Both the position numbers and the translations under genes were made by a program. 64,000 bases of DNA, taken from positions 13,184,348 to 13,248,347 of the forward strand of contig JAQFVV010006203.1 in NCBI GenBank assembly GCA_028023455.1, given 5' to 3'. This document shows positions 28,201 to 43,200 of this stretch, one piece after another. Within the stretch, counting starts at the first letter, position 1. The number at the start of each line of letters is the position of its first letter. Source of the DNA: Epiperipatus broadwayi. Its lineage: Eukaryota; Onychophora; Udeonychophora; Euonychophora; Peripatidae. The notes below the pieces were generated by a model, which saw only the letters and a list, made by a program, of their open reading frames with translations, did no database searches and was not told the origin of the DNA.

Positions 28201-31200
28201 TCTTAAAAAAAATTTCAGATCTCATATTGATTTAAGAGTTTTCTTTCAGGCACTCAAACCATGGCTAACCCAATTAGTTATTCAGTATTGATCAATAAGT
28301 AGGTACCTCACCATTGTTAGATAGAAAATAAAAAATCTCAAATTAATTTTTGTTATTCACATTGATGTGATGATCATAAAATTAAAACAAAAAATTATAA
28401 TTGTAATATAATGCAACCTTTACTATTGTTGAGAAAAGTGTCATACTTTTACGAGCACTGAGATCAGAGTTTATATATATATATACATACATATAGACAC
28501 AAAGTCTGACTGCAGAAAGGAGTTTTCTGTTAATTGAAAGGAGACCCTTTGATTCCTCTTAGAGGACTTAAAGGAATCGAGCAGGGCAAATTCCAAATGT
28601 CCACTCCATACATTTTTGTCAATGCAGCTGTTATTATTATGCGATTATTCATATTGAAGCTGGAAATCTGTTCTACAGATGTGAGCTTCACCTAGTGCCA
28701 ATTATATAAGCACTAGAATGGGTTTGAACCCAAATTATATATGTAATGGACACCCATCTTGAGCAATAGGCAGTAGTATATATAGAGATGTATGGATACC
28801 CAACTTTAAATCGATCTATACCAAAAGTTAAATATTGTTGTAAATTAAATAGACAATTTGATAAATTATTAAGAACATTTAGTTTCATCTACCCACAACT
28901 AGCATACACGTATGTGCATATGAGAATTAATATTTATAAATTATAAAATTTTGTAATTTTATAATATTTTGTATTTCAATAACTTTACTAGTTATTTATA
29001 TGCAAGACTAACCAATGTATAATATGTAATTAATTTATAATATTTTGTAATTTTATTACTAACAATTTGTATAAAAATAAATTGACATTTAAAGTCAAAC
29101 AATGTAATTAGTGGATCTTAAAATTTTGCAGGCCATTCTAAAAAACATATGGAATGTTATAAATACCAGAGATTCTTTAATTAAATTTTAATTGACCATT
29201 GATCGGTCTTTTTTCATTGCCATATATGGAGATGTAGGTCAATTTGGTTAAATTTCACTTGGTCAATTGATCCATTTGTCATTACCATATATGGAAATGT
29301 AGATCAACTTCTAATCTCGACCAAGTGTATAGAGTTTGAAACAATGGTCAGCAAGAATTTGATCAGATTAAATATAAACAAAAGTGCAAGGGAAATAAAG
29401 GATCACTTCCTGTTTCCAGGTATGTATGAAATGAAGGAAATATCTTGCATCAAGGCAGCATTCTGTAAATATTTGCCTTATGCATAAATAGCTACATTTT
29501 GGCTATCAATTATCATTCTTGTTCTATTTTGATATCAGAGAAGTAATATACTTCATGCAAGTTTGCGTTGTGAAATAAATCATGTCAGGGTAAAGGAGAA
29601 GACTGTTTGCTTCCCCAAACCTCTGGGAAGCTCACTTGCGCACTATGCTGAAGTCTGAAACATCTAGAGCAAATATATAGACTGTTCAGTGATATGCTTG
29701 CCTGAAGTGAACTTTGAATCTCTACCAACACTGGTTTCCAATCCAAACCAATTTACGATCATGATCCACCGATTACCTACGTCATGTCCTTAAGCCCAAG
29801 GTAACATCTACATTGCCGTCAACTAATGAACTCTTAATTAATGAATTATTTTAATTTTAAACTATATTGTAAGCCTTTCTTTCTTCTATTTAATTCTTAA
29901 AAGCTATTATATAAATGTTAATAATGTATATACAATTTATTCTAATGCTGTATACATTCTTATGTTTTGGGTGCAGCAATTTGGAATTAATTTTATGTCT
30001 CTTAGTTTGTGATTCTAATTTATTTTGATATGCCAAAAAGGTATACAATCCAATGAGTAAATTTAAACCCACAGCCAATAGTTTTCTCCTTGGAGACGTA
30101 AATTTCCTTTAAAGCTAGTTATTACAAACTCGCTCGGTTTTATACCAATTATTTTATAATAATTTTATCTTTAAATGATCAGAAGATTTTAATGTTTATG
30201 TTTAATTGTTCTCTCTAACTGAAAATTAACCCTCATCTAATCATTAAAATCATTTTATCAATTTATCTAATTAAATCTATCATGTGCATATGTGTGATAT
30301 ATGATTTTATTTTTTAAATTAATATATTGTGTTATATGTGCAATGATCATTTGTAGAAATGTAAGGAGATATTTTAGAAATGTGGAGAAAGCAATTTATT
30401 CCCTTTTAGTTTTAGACTCTGACCCCTTTTGTAGATTTTATTAAACATTAGTTAAGTACCCGGGAATAGTTTGTGTTTAAGCATTTCCATTATGCAGGAG
30501 AGCATCCTATAATAATCAGGTTTTCATTCATTTATCATGGTCATTAGTGACATGAACTATTATATGTTTTAGACATTATAAAGATATCGTTACAATCACT
30601 ATTTATAATTTTCTTGCTTTGCCATGTATTTTGGGATCTTCAGAATGACCAATCCCACTCTTCATTATCCCTCTCAAAATAGATTTGTTTTCTACTAGGG
30701 ATCTCCTTCAGGCACCTCCAATGAATAAGTGTATGGGAAACATACGAATAAACTATCCCAACATGCAACTTGTGCCACTATTCTTCAGAGATATGATTTC
30801 GGCCATTGTGCAGGCATACTCCTTTCATACAAATATGACAAAGCCACCCAAAAGCATCTTAAGTGACTATCTTCCTGTATGTGATTGTAAACGATAACAT
30901 AATACTGCCTTTATTATTATCAATTTATTTATAAACCTGCAATGTTCTCTGTCAACCGTAATTGCATGTTGTTCGTCATCCATCCTATTTAACTCTTTGG
31001 GTCAGATTATATAATTACAGCTTCTTTTAGGCTGAACCATCTTACTACCACACATCTGAGCGATCTCCCGAATCTTATTGAAATATAATCTTGCACGCTT
31101 TTCAAATCACACATCATAAACTCTTACTTATATATATAATGACTAATGAAACTCATTAGTGTGAATCTGTAATATTTTAAATGATGGTTAAGCTACAATA

Positions 31201-34200
31201 TATTATCGATTATCTAATCAAATTATTCCATATCCTTGGCATATTAACTGCACCAATCACCATGCGTGATTAACCGCACAAGCCACTCTTGTTTTATATA
31301 TGTAGTAATTGCACCAACCAATATTATATAATAATACAAATATGTTAGTTCTTCTGTAATTTCCTGAATTACCTATTTAATGAATCCACAGAAATATGTG
31401 ATTGCAAATTAACCATAATCAAATGTGTAATTATTATATAGACATTTTACACACCTACTTTATTTTATTTATAATCATAAATTACCATACTTTATCATTT
31501 AATAAATTTACATTATATCCCTTCTCTGTATTTTCGTATTTGTCATTCATTGCCCAAATCTCTTGTATTAACTATTTGATTAAATTAAATTGTTCCCTAA
31601 TTGAAAGAAAGATTTTATTTAGTATTATTAATTAAACTCCCTTTGTTTAACATTGCCTTGAACAACATTATGGATCTGATTATTAATTAATTTAAGCAAT
31701 ACTTGTACCATTCTTAATTATTATACTTCGTGGAAATTGTTAATTACTCATTTGAATATATTATTAATCCCCAAGTCTCTTTGCTCACTCTGTTCTAATT
31801 TTCGGGTCTGGAGTAAATAAAAAGCTTGCTAGTATCCTAAAAGCATTGTTCATATAGTCAGAAACCCTGGAGCACAGGTAAATAGGTTAGCATTTGGTAC
31901 TGTCCAGACCTGTGTATCTTGCACATGCTAGATTCCTATATTTTGCTTGGATTCTAAGTCTTGTTGAATGAATACACAATTTTGACCAGTACAGTTGTTG
32001 TTTTTTTCTCCCAGGCTCGGCGCCTCAATGTGGGCTTCCAAATAATATACCCACATACTTGAACTGAATACATGCTAATGCACAATATTTCACTATATAT
32101 ATAATTTTCTATAAATAATTTAATATACACATATAATTTTCTAGTGATTTGTTTTTTGACTATATTGATTATATAAAATCAAATACAATGTTTTCCTGGT
32201 TGTAATATTAATGAGTTAAAAATGAATATCCTGTTTTATTCCCATAAGTTAAATTAAAGAGTTCCAAATGAATACACTGTTTTATTACCATAAGTTAAAT
32301 TTGTAATTTTGTCAAAGTAAAGCACTTTATTTTAAATCATAAGTTAACAGTTTTTTTTGTTGATGTTGTATGTTAGTGGAATACACTGTTTTCCATCCAT
32401 AAATAATTAATTAAAAGTGGAACCTTGTTTTACAACCATAAATAAAATAAAATAAAATTTTTGTCTGTCTTGTTTTATAACCATGAAAACAAAAATTGTG
32501 TTTTAAAATTAAGATCCATCTGCTACAACCATCAGTGTAAAACTTGTTTGTTTTAGTTGTAACATCATGTTTTGCAACCGTAAAGGTGAAATTTTGTTTA
32601 GAATTTTGACTTTAGGAATTATTTTACAGCTATATGTAAAATTCGTTATGTTTTAGTTTTAACACCATGTTTTACAACCATAAGTTTAAAAATTTTTTTG
32701 TTTGAAATTAATTATTTAAATTTAGAAATTATTTGACAGCCATTAAGTATAATTTTTTTTTGTTTTGTTGTTAACACCTTGTTTTATACAACCATGAATT
32801 TAAAATTTTGTTGGAAGTTAATTAAAATTAAAGCCCTGTGTTACAACCATAAGTTATAAGGCTTGAAATAGGGTATACTTTATGTTATTTTATTTTCTGT
32901 ACATATCTTGTTGATTGTAAATATCTTGTATATTGAGCTAGCCATATGAATATTGCATCATTAATCTTGATAACATGGTGCCCTGGTAGCTGTACTAGAA
33001 AAAAAACAGTCACCTCTATAAATTTTGGTATCAAGCTTTTTTTAAAAAAAAAACATAATGATAGTTCTTGGCAATAATCTTTGTTTGATGTGAGATTCGG
33101 ATGAGGAATGACAAAAAAAAAGAGGGGGGGGCAAGAAAAAAATGATGTATGGTCTTGAATCTTTGAAATAATGAATCTTCTTTTAGTCTATTTCAGGGAT
33201 GAGGGAGTGAGTGACCAATGTGGACAATCCAGAAACAAAGCATTAATAGATCATGCTGCATTGTAAATAATAATAAATTATTATTTTTTTTAGATATGTC
33301 TTCTACAATTATTTAGTGTCAGGCTTGGAAATAGGTAGAGATGTAATTATAGATCAGGTCAAATAAAGAACAGTGGGAGAAAAAGCAGAGATGAGTAAAC
33401 AGGGGAAGGGAATGTTCTAATTATTACTATTATTGTACAGATTTAAAATAATATAAAATCATAGTTATTGCTATTATTATTAGATTTGTGGAGAAATTAG
33501 AAATAGAGTTATTACTGAATTATATAGAAATAGACTCTTTAACCAAATAAAAATAATAAATACATTTGCTTAACTACAAAAACCAAATAAGTCATGTTAA
33601 CCAAAGCCAACAAATTTTTAGTTTCCAAATTCAAAATAGCCAAATTACAGTGTAATTGTAAGGTTATACTATGTAACCAATTATAAAATTAATAATTTAC
33701 AAATTACATTATTAAGAATAAAAGCATGTAAGTGCCCACTATTAAATCATTGTTTATTTATCATATAAAATGTGGTAAACAAAAGCCAAATTCTGATTTG
33801 TAAACCATGGCAATAAAAGACTCAAAAAATTAGTTCAATAAGAATTTTTTTCCAATTGTAATCAAACCCTAAATATGACCAATAATAAACCAGAATAATT
33901 TTGAATTTTATTTATATTAAACAGACTTAGTAACATTATTTGACTATTATACTTAGCATTTTATATCTTATTTAAACAATAAATTAATAGGGAATAGTAT
34001 TTAAATGCTCTTGTTTATAATATATTAACTAAATGCATAAGACCAGCTTGATAGTTCAAGCAATAAGATAACTACCTCAAGCACTGAATTGCAAAAGATT
34101 ATCATAATATTTTTAAAATATTTTCGATTAAATTAGTAGCAGAAAAATACTTAAATAAAACTTTAAAAAAATAGAGGGATTTTTTCTCCTTAATCCCAAA

Positions 34201-37200
34201 TACTTCAATTGTGTTAATACATTTTTCCTTCATTTTTAAAATTTTTAAAAATGTAAAAATTTAATAATGTTCATTCTTGATTTGTTTCTCATTTAAAATT
34301 TTAAAGAATGTAAAAATTTAATAGTGTTCATTCTTGATTTGTTTCTAAGAAAAATAGATTAAAAAATAAGATTATTGGTTTGTTTTCATTCACTTTTAAA
34401 ATTTTAAAGAATGCAAAAATTGGTAATACATCATCTAATGATTCACACCGCCCGATGGCGCTGTTTCTACGCTAAAGCATATAAATATGCTGTTTACAAG
34501 GCCGCTCATAGATCTTATGGCCTGTAAACTGTTCAAAGACTAAGATGTTGAAGTGCACCCTTACCCCAACATCTCTAGCATGTTGAACATTATTAGCGAC
34601 AAGTATACGACACTCTCTATAGACATTACTCTTGACTATTGTACAGTGTAAGATATGAAGGTTTCTGTAGTTGTAATGACGAAAAGTATGTTAGAACGGA
34701 TTTTTTTTTTGCTTCAATGTATTGTAATTGATGTGAGTTAGTAAAAATTGTAACGAATTCTCAAACGCCCCTACTTTCATTGTCAGGGGTCAGAATTCAC
34801 TAAATGAGGAGTGTAAATCACGATTCGGCAAAGTTCACGATCAAGTCGCGCACTTTCCGATACTTTTTCGAGATCAAAACAGTTCAATGGCAGACGACCG
34901 TTCGGCATTGTAGTTTTGAGATTTACCTGCTACAGAAGCAGATGTGGTGGCCTTCCTTCAACCCAAAAAAAGAAAATATTTTACCCACCCAGAAAAACTG
35001 TCTTTGTGGTGGTTTAATGAAATTAAGGCGTTGTCAAACATCTGAAATGGAATGTCAATCGCGTCAATGGTGATGAAGGTGTTCCATTCACTCATGGGAT
35101 GGGCTTTGAGGGCTGCCTGTGAATCGCTTTTTCGCAAGCGGTACGGCTAATTTATTCTTGAAGCTGGGATCAGCTTACAGTGAAGCGTATTAGAGCTGAG
35201 TTGGAAAGGTGTCAAAACGCCATAAGGAATATGACGACAGGTCTTAGAGAGGTCTGTCGAGAAAGCCTTGTTTCTCGATAAACAAACAAAAAAAAAAGTT
35301 TCTTCAAAAACAATAAAAAAGACTTGGTTATTAAAAAAAAAAAAAGTCTCTTTAAAAAAAAAAAGACCGGACAAAAAGAAATGTTTGTTTGTTTGTTTGT
35401 TTTTTTAAAAAAAGACAGAATATTTTAAAAAGCCAAAAAAAAAAATGATTTTTTTTATTTTTAAGAAATATACATCAAACCGGTTACAAAAAAAAAAAAA
35501 AACAATAACAAACAACAACAAAAAAATCAAAATCAAACAAATCCAAAAATTAAAAACATAAATCAACAAAATTGACAAACAGCCCGGTAACGTTATATCT
35601 ATTTGTTTTTCACTAGCAACAGCGCCATAAAGCGGTATGGGAAATTAGATGATGTATTACCCAAAAATTTAATATTATTATCATTTTGATTTCTAAAAAA
35701 AAGTAAATTAAAAGATAAACATTATTGTTTTGTTGTGTTTTTATTCTATTCAGCAATTTAATTGAGAGAAAAGTTTGCAACTTTTGGGTGATTTATTTTT
35801 CCTCTAAGCTGCATGAAGTAATGTTCCTCTCACCTTCTTTTCACTGTAGACAATAAAATAAATTCTATTTAGTAATATTCAGGAATTCTCCCATTTATTT
35901 ATCACAATTTGGTAAAAGAGGTAATCTTAAGTCACCCTCCTCCACACACCCACACTTCCTGATTAAATACAAAGATATGCTGGTAACAAATTTCAAAAAA
36001 AGCGAATGATTAAAGTTTATACTATATAAGAAAATGTTTTTTGAATATGTGCTTTCAAATTCTAATATAGTCTAAAGAATTCTACTAACATACTTAACTA
36101 TAAGAGCACTTGAACACATTTATGGTAAACTGAAAATGTTAAAAAATTATTTAAAAATGACAATACCAAAGATCAATTAAATGAACTAGCAATAAAAAGA
36201 TTATATTTTAAAATAATTAATTATAGAGAAGTCATAATGCTATTTTTCTACAACAAAAACCAATGAATGATTTAATATTTGTGATGATGGTATTTTAGTT
36301 GTATTTATATACTGGATTATTTCCATTATTTAATATAAGTATTGAATGTCTTTAGAAAAATTCATATTAAATAATAGAAAGAATCGAATATATAAATACA
36401 AAGATTTAAAATGTTTCTATTCAGTGAATTTTTTAATTTTAATTTATATCATTGAGGTGGAGGGGGCCTTCTTTTTTAATTTTATAATTTTTTTTAATTT
36501 CGTCCATTTTTAAATAAATGTATTAAATTTTATTTAAAACTTATTTTTATTTGTTGCATCCATTACTTATTAAATAGACCATTTGCCTTATTCAATAAAT
36601 AGCCTGTAGAATAGAGATCTATCCAACAGTTCCTCATAGAGAACTATGATGAAGAAAGTAATGAGTGCCAGGCTTTCCAATTGCTAGGTAGTGAAAATTT
36701 AAATCAATTTACATTTTTGTTTTCGGTACTAGCTAAGAATAGCTAGATAACCATTTATGGAAAAAGAAAATGATTAATTGAAATGATTTGGACTAGCTAT
36801 CTGTGAGAAAAATCCTAAGCCTCATTAAAAAAAATCATTTGTTCTGCATTTGAACCCTAGGTTGTAGGCATGGCCAGTAGATGAACTAGCTTCTGCATTA
36901 TGAAGCCCTTCTAAATAAGTACATTATAACAGCCATTTCAATAATTTTAAAAAGTGCAATTTTTTTATGCTTTGTTTCAATTGCCAAAATTAATAGGCTC
37001 AAGACTGAATAAATCTAAATTAGAGATTATATTAAATCCTACTAATTTCAAAGCATCTAGACAAATAGTTGATCAATACATACACTCCCCCCTCCCCAAA
37101 AAAATAGAAAGATTATAGACCAATGACTTGGCTAGACTTTGTTAGATTATCTGCCATCTGTCAGTTAAGAAGTGTTAAGATCACTTCTAAAGAGAAAAAA

Positions 37201-40200
37201 GTTAAATATTAATATACTCATAACAAAATTTAAAAAGTATATTATATGATGTAATAAATATTATATTCATTTTCTTTTGTCTATTTACTAATAAAATATT
37301 TAACATTTTACCTTGAACAAGATAATTGAAAGGAAAACATAATTTGGAGTAACATGGAGGTTCTCTCTTCATAGCCTAAAATAAAAATAAATAAATAAAT
37401 AAAACATTCCATTTATATCTACATTACCATTTTATGATTAATCTCTTAAAAATATAAATATGTGCACATGTATGTGAGCATGGGAAATTACCTAAAATTG
37501 AAATAAAATTTTGAGGTGTTGCATAAAAAAAAATTATCACATATCTAGAAAATGATCATCATCATCCCCATATCCCTCCCCAAGCCTTTCCACATATTAG
37601 TCAAATTTTCAAATAATGATAATAACTATCTTCCTTTAGATCATCTATCAAGTTTTTTCTCTTACATATCCCAACCACAATTGACACAATGTTGAAAAAT
37701 TAATATTTATGACAAATATAATATTTATTTCTTCATGTGGACTCATAACTAATAAGTACATCCATGGAAAATCTAAAATATTCTATTTGGATGTATGGAT
37801 GTAAAATCTAAAATATTCTATTTGGATGTAATCATTTTCCCTACTTATTGTATCTTATAGTAAAATCTATAATGATTTTCATTTTATTTCCTTTAACAAT
37901 ATTCTTACAGATAATTTGCACTCTTTTTTCTACTAGCATTATCTTCTATTTTATCTTGCTTCCTTCTATTTGTTTCATTTATATTTTCTTAATGATTTAA
38001 TTATTAATATCCATATTTGATAAAAACAATATTGAGATATAGGTGACAGATAATTACAATCCACACCACATGATTCTAAACTGCACTGTAGCTGTATTAC
38101 ATTAAAAAACTTATACTAATAGATATAAGTAAAAAAAATGATATTATAATGCTAAAAGATAAATATCTTAAATCATAAGACAAACAAGATATTACTGAAG
38201 GAAGTGAAGAGTATTTCCAATACTTCTAACCAATCTGATATAGCAAAATTATAGCTATTGAATATTGGTTGAAATAAGACTAAGTACAATAAAAAATCAT
38301 CTCACCATTATAACCTAAAATATGCAGTATAGTAAAGATGAAAATAGATTTCTTACATATTACCTACTAGTTTTATTGTGTGTTTCTAAGAACCTCACAT
38401 CATATTCCTGGATCAATTATGCACAGATATCTTAAAAGTTAGTGAAATAAAGTAGACTAGATTATAAAGAAAGATCTGAATGGAAAAGATATTTCAACAT
38501 TATTTACTTTAAATTAATGAATATACTGTAATGATATGAAAGCTGAATCCATGCAAAGTTCACATTGTGTTGTCAAATATATAACGGAAATAAATACTCA
38601 CATTTCTAGTTAAAAGTATAATTATAAAAATTGAATATCGCAAAGACCATTCAACCCCAGTCATATGTAAAACACGGAAGGTGCCATTTGCACAAAGAAC
38701 TAAAGTAAAAGCAGCATTAAATGAACTCATGTAAAAGGGAATAATAAGTTCAACAGAAGACTCTGAGTGGGTTATAGTTAATAAACCAGATGGGAAAATA
38801 CGAATTTGTGGAGACTATATAATAACAATTAATAAAAATATTTGTAAAAGTGCATATCCTGTTCCAAATGCATGAAAATTTTTAGCATTATTGCAAAAAT
38901 CAAATTTCGCTAAACTCTATCTCCATGCACCTTTTCACCAGATACCAGTATGTAAGAAAACTTTGGAAATACAATTACAATAATCCTAACTCACTTACGA
39001 TTATACAGATATAACTGTCTTCCATTTGGAATCAACATGGCACCAAACATTTTTCAAGCAAAAATTGACAGGTTGCTCAATGAACTAGTGGGGGTAATCC
39101 CATATTTTGATGATATTCTCATTACAGCTAACACCGAAGAAACACTCAGAGAGAGAATTACACAAGGGTGCAGGAGGTAAGAAAACTTTGGAAATACAAT
39201 TACAATAATCCTAACTCACTTAGGATTATTCAGATATAACTGTCTTCCATTTGGAATCAACATGGCACCAAACATTTTTCAAGCAAAAATTGACAGGTTG
39301 CTCAATGAACTAGTGGGGGTAATCCCATATTTTGATGATATTCTCATTACAGCTAACACCAAAGAAACTCTCAGAGAGAGAATTACACAAGGGTGCAGGA
39401 GGCTTGAGGATTTTGGAGTGACACAAAATACTGACAAATGCATATGGAACACCAGAAAACTTAACTTTTGGGGGCACATGGTGTCACAAGATGGGAAAGC
39501 CCCTAAGCCAGATAAAATTAGAGCAATAAAGAATGCACTCAGACCAAAAAATGCAAAACAACTTCAGGCATTTCTAGGACTGATTAACTACTTCGAGCCC
39601 TTCCTTAAAGGGAAAGCACATGTTGCTCAACCTCTATATAAACTCTTGAAGAAAAATCAAAACTGGGAATAGATGAAGAGGAGGCATTTGTAAAAACAAA
39701 ATCCCTATTAACATCAGAAAAGTTGCTGATTCATTACGACAGTAAATTGGAGATAGTACTGACAACAGATGCATCAGAATATGGAATCAGAGCAGTGTTG
39801 ACTCATCCCACATATAAGGGAGAAGACCAAAAGCATATGCATCACGAACCTTAACCAACACTCCACACTAACAGCAATGAGTGGAAAGTCCCTAGCTGAA
39901 CTATTGTTGAGACAGAGGTTAAGGACAGAACTGACTCTGCTACTGCCAAAAAACATGTACATGCGGGCTGAAACAGAGCACAAAACATTCATAGTGGGAG
40001 AAAAAGTGTGGATCAGAGGTAGTCTACACAAAACATGGATAAAGGAAAAAATTGTCAACTTAACATCCAAATTTATAGCAGCAGTGAGAACATAGAATAA
40101 TGTAGTATACAAGCAACACATAAACCATGTACACCACCACAGTTCTCCAAGCTGGGAGAACAATAAACCGAGAGGAAATAAAATCATCAAACCGACAGTG

Positions 40201-43200
40201 ACAAAATCATAAATGGATAAACCACAAACTGAACAACCAGATTCTCAAGAGGAACAAGTGGTAGATGATGATACCCTACAACAGGAAGAGATGCCAACGG
40301 AAGTATAAGGAAAGAAGAACATTAAAGAAAGATCACCAAAACCTCAGAGAAAAAAAAAGTCACCCAATTCTTAAAGGACTATGTCTGTTAGAAGAGAGAG
40401 AGAAAAAAAAGAAAATGCTATGACGGACTATAGAGAAAAACAAAATGTATTCATCTTCATGTTTACTCCTAATTCTGTGTAGTGGGGGGAGAAGTGTGAT
40501 ATACTAGAAAACTATTGGCTAATTACAACCTGATATGAGATACTATCCAGAACAATGGAAGTGCGAAGAGGGGATGGGACATAATCATTCCCAGTACGTA
40601 CATTAGCTGACAAGGTATTCGGTAACATTATTTGCTAGAGATTGGTTGTAAAATTATTAGTACTTATAACAATAATAATCATTGGAGTATTCATTGTTGC
40701 TAACATAAATTGATTCATAACGATAAGTCTTATATACTTGCGTGTAATTGAATTAGGCATACTAAATTACTAACTTGAAAGCTTACGCCTAGAACTATCG
40801 GCTAGCATTATAATTAATTGTTGAAGAAGAGCGAACATTATCTAGTTCAAAGCAAGATGGACATTGTTTTAGTTAACAATAAAATAACATTGATTAGCCT
40901 CGGCAATTAAACAAACTAATGGTAATGATGATCACGTATAACAAATCCTTTTGTGTAGTAACTCTACTATAATAATAATAGAAATATAAAAAAAATTTAT
41001 ATCAAATGCTTTTTATTGATTTGTGCACTAAAAAAAAAAAAAAAATTATTTCTTCAACCACAATTGGAGTTTTTAGATTTAACTTGAAATAAAAGCATTG
41101 GGAGGGGGGGAGGGTGATTAAGTCAATTCCTTCTATAAAAAATAGAGATTGACTTAATTAATTTTTGGGCCTGCTCTCTCCCTCCTCCCATGCATTGATT
41201 TCAAGTTAAATCTAAAAACTCCAATTGTAGTTGAAGAAACAATTATTTTATTTCTTTTTAGTGCAAAGTCATTAAAAGCATTTAATATAAAAAAAAATTT
41301 TATCTCAATTACTTTTATGTTTTTAGTATTGGCACATTTATTGAAAATGTAAAACTATATCCTACTTTAAATTAACAGGACACTTATAGTTGATATATAT
41401 ATATATATCAATAGACATATAATAATAAAAAAGCAAGTCAGATGTCACATGACTTAATTTAACAAAGCTATATATAGCATTAATAATACATATACACTAA
41501 GTAGTTTTAAAAACATTAAATTAAATTAAAAAAATTTAAACCGCCCTCTTGCGATCATTATGTAAACCAAATGAAAATCCTAAGAATAATTGTTAACTGT
41601 AAAACATGAAATTATTAAATATTTTCCATATTTCTCCCATCCTATGTTCCATATCTATCAAATTAGTTGACATATTAAAAAAATATGTTTCAAACGGATT
41701 GAGCTGTTTTATATCAATTTTCAAGCAATTCTATTGAATTTAAATATATTAAATTTTGATTTTAAAATTTCATTCTAAGTTTAAAAAGAACAAAAGTTAA
41801 CAAACAGATTTTCCAAAATCAATTAAAGCATTTAATAATAAAAACAAAATGGCTTTAAGTATGTGCATGGATATATGTATACCAAAAGTTAAATTATTAT
41901 TTTAACTACATATATATCCTAAAGAATCGAAATATTTATTGTGGTATGATACCTAGCCTCCAGACATTACATCTATTCCATAAATCTACATGTATCCAAA
42001 CTATATAGCACTCCAGCTACAGAACTTAGTCAATGGAAACACAAGCTAACTCAGCTTATGAAAACATAAAGCAATTAACAGAAATACTGCATAATCAATC
42101 ACATATATAGAAAAAAATTTCTTGACAACAAAGAGTTAAAAACTACATTTTTATAATAAAAATATCAATAATCCATAAAAGTGATTAACATATGTCAATA
42201 ATGTAAATTATTTTATATTTATATTTGTTTAAATATGGATAGCTATATATGTAAAAGCTTTAATCAAGATGTCTTACAAATTATAATACTATCTTCAAAT
42301 GCTACTTTAAATAAATTTAACCTATTATAATTATTAAAATCAAATCAATTAGTATTCATATTCAATTATCAAATTAATTTTAATTCATTATGCAATGAAA
42401 ATACATCCTAATTTAATACATATTAAAATATTTAAAAATATATAATTTAACATAATGGTTTAAATAGAGATTAGTAAAATATTAATGAAATTAAATAAAT
42501 ATAGTTGAAATAAAATAAAAATACTAAAGAGCTTATATTTTCTTATTCCATGCATTTTCGTGAAATTAATCAATACATACATTATTATTTAACTAGATAA
42601 AAGTTGTTTTTCTTTACATGAGAATGGTCTTGTAATTTGCTATACTGTATTACTGAAGTCCTTTGTGGTTTAACTTTTACAGATTCTTTATCTTTTGAAT
42701 GAAAATAATTCTTTTTTAGTTTGGGTAAATTTTCAGATTATATATATTGAACCGGATGCTTGATCCGATTCACTGGTTTCATTGTCAAAAATAAAACCCT
42801 TTTATTTTCATTAAATTTCTAAAGTTAAAAAGTTTAAAACTATTTAAAAGTTGTGTATAAGAATATGTGTATTAAGACACATACTCAGTTATGTTTAAAA
42901 TAGGTCTTTTTTTTTTTTTTTATAAATTTGATTTCTAAAATAGTTTTCTTTTACCGCTTGTTTTTATTTTGTCAAATTGATTAAAAGCAAGCCAACTTTT
43001 TAATTACATTCCTGTCTCTTTTATTTTAATTATTATCTAACATTAGTTTAATTTTAAAAGTGGAGGTTTAATTTTGTGTTGAGGTTTTTTTTTTCTATAA
43101 ATTAATCCCTGGTTAGAATTCTTAATTAACGTTGAGCAGGAAATTTAGATTTGCCCAGGGCTAAGGCTTATGATTGAAAAATGAGAAAGTTTACGGGGGA

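Larger units (their letters stand above)
27986..37311. other. 9.3-kb TPC intron between exons d and e
   Basis: Contains the SINE-like and dispersed repeats, the minisatellite, the 8-bp-TSD transposon and the solo foldback arm. 29320-32160 has moderately GC-richer spots (29580-29800, 30600-30900 with an unrecognised 70-codon frame starting [12 protein letters not shown], and CAGGCTCGGCGCC at 32011) but no assignable feature. 32870-34410 and 35670-36270 are plain AT-rich; a purine run (GAGGGGGGGGCAAG) lies at 33121. Confidence 0.6.

Noticed and set aside
30685-30897. 70-codon open frame with balanced composition
   Set aside because: No recognisable domain, no splice or promoter support, and the neighbouring sequence is repeat-like.
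35147-35374. 75-codon minus-strand frame rich in Phe
   Set aside because: It reads poly(A)/poly(T) tracts inside the 8-bp-TSD transposon.
39774-40190. 138-codon minus-strand frame with hydrophobic segments
   Set aside because: Antisense to the gypsy RNase H and integrase remains.
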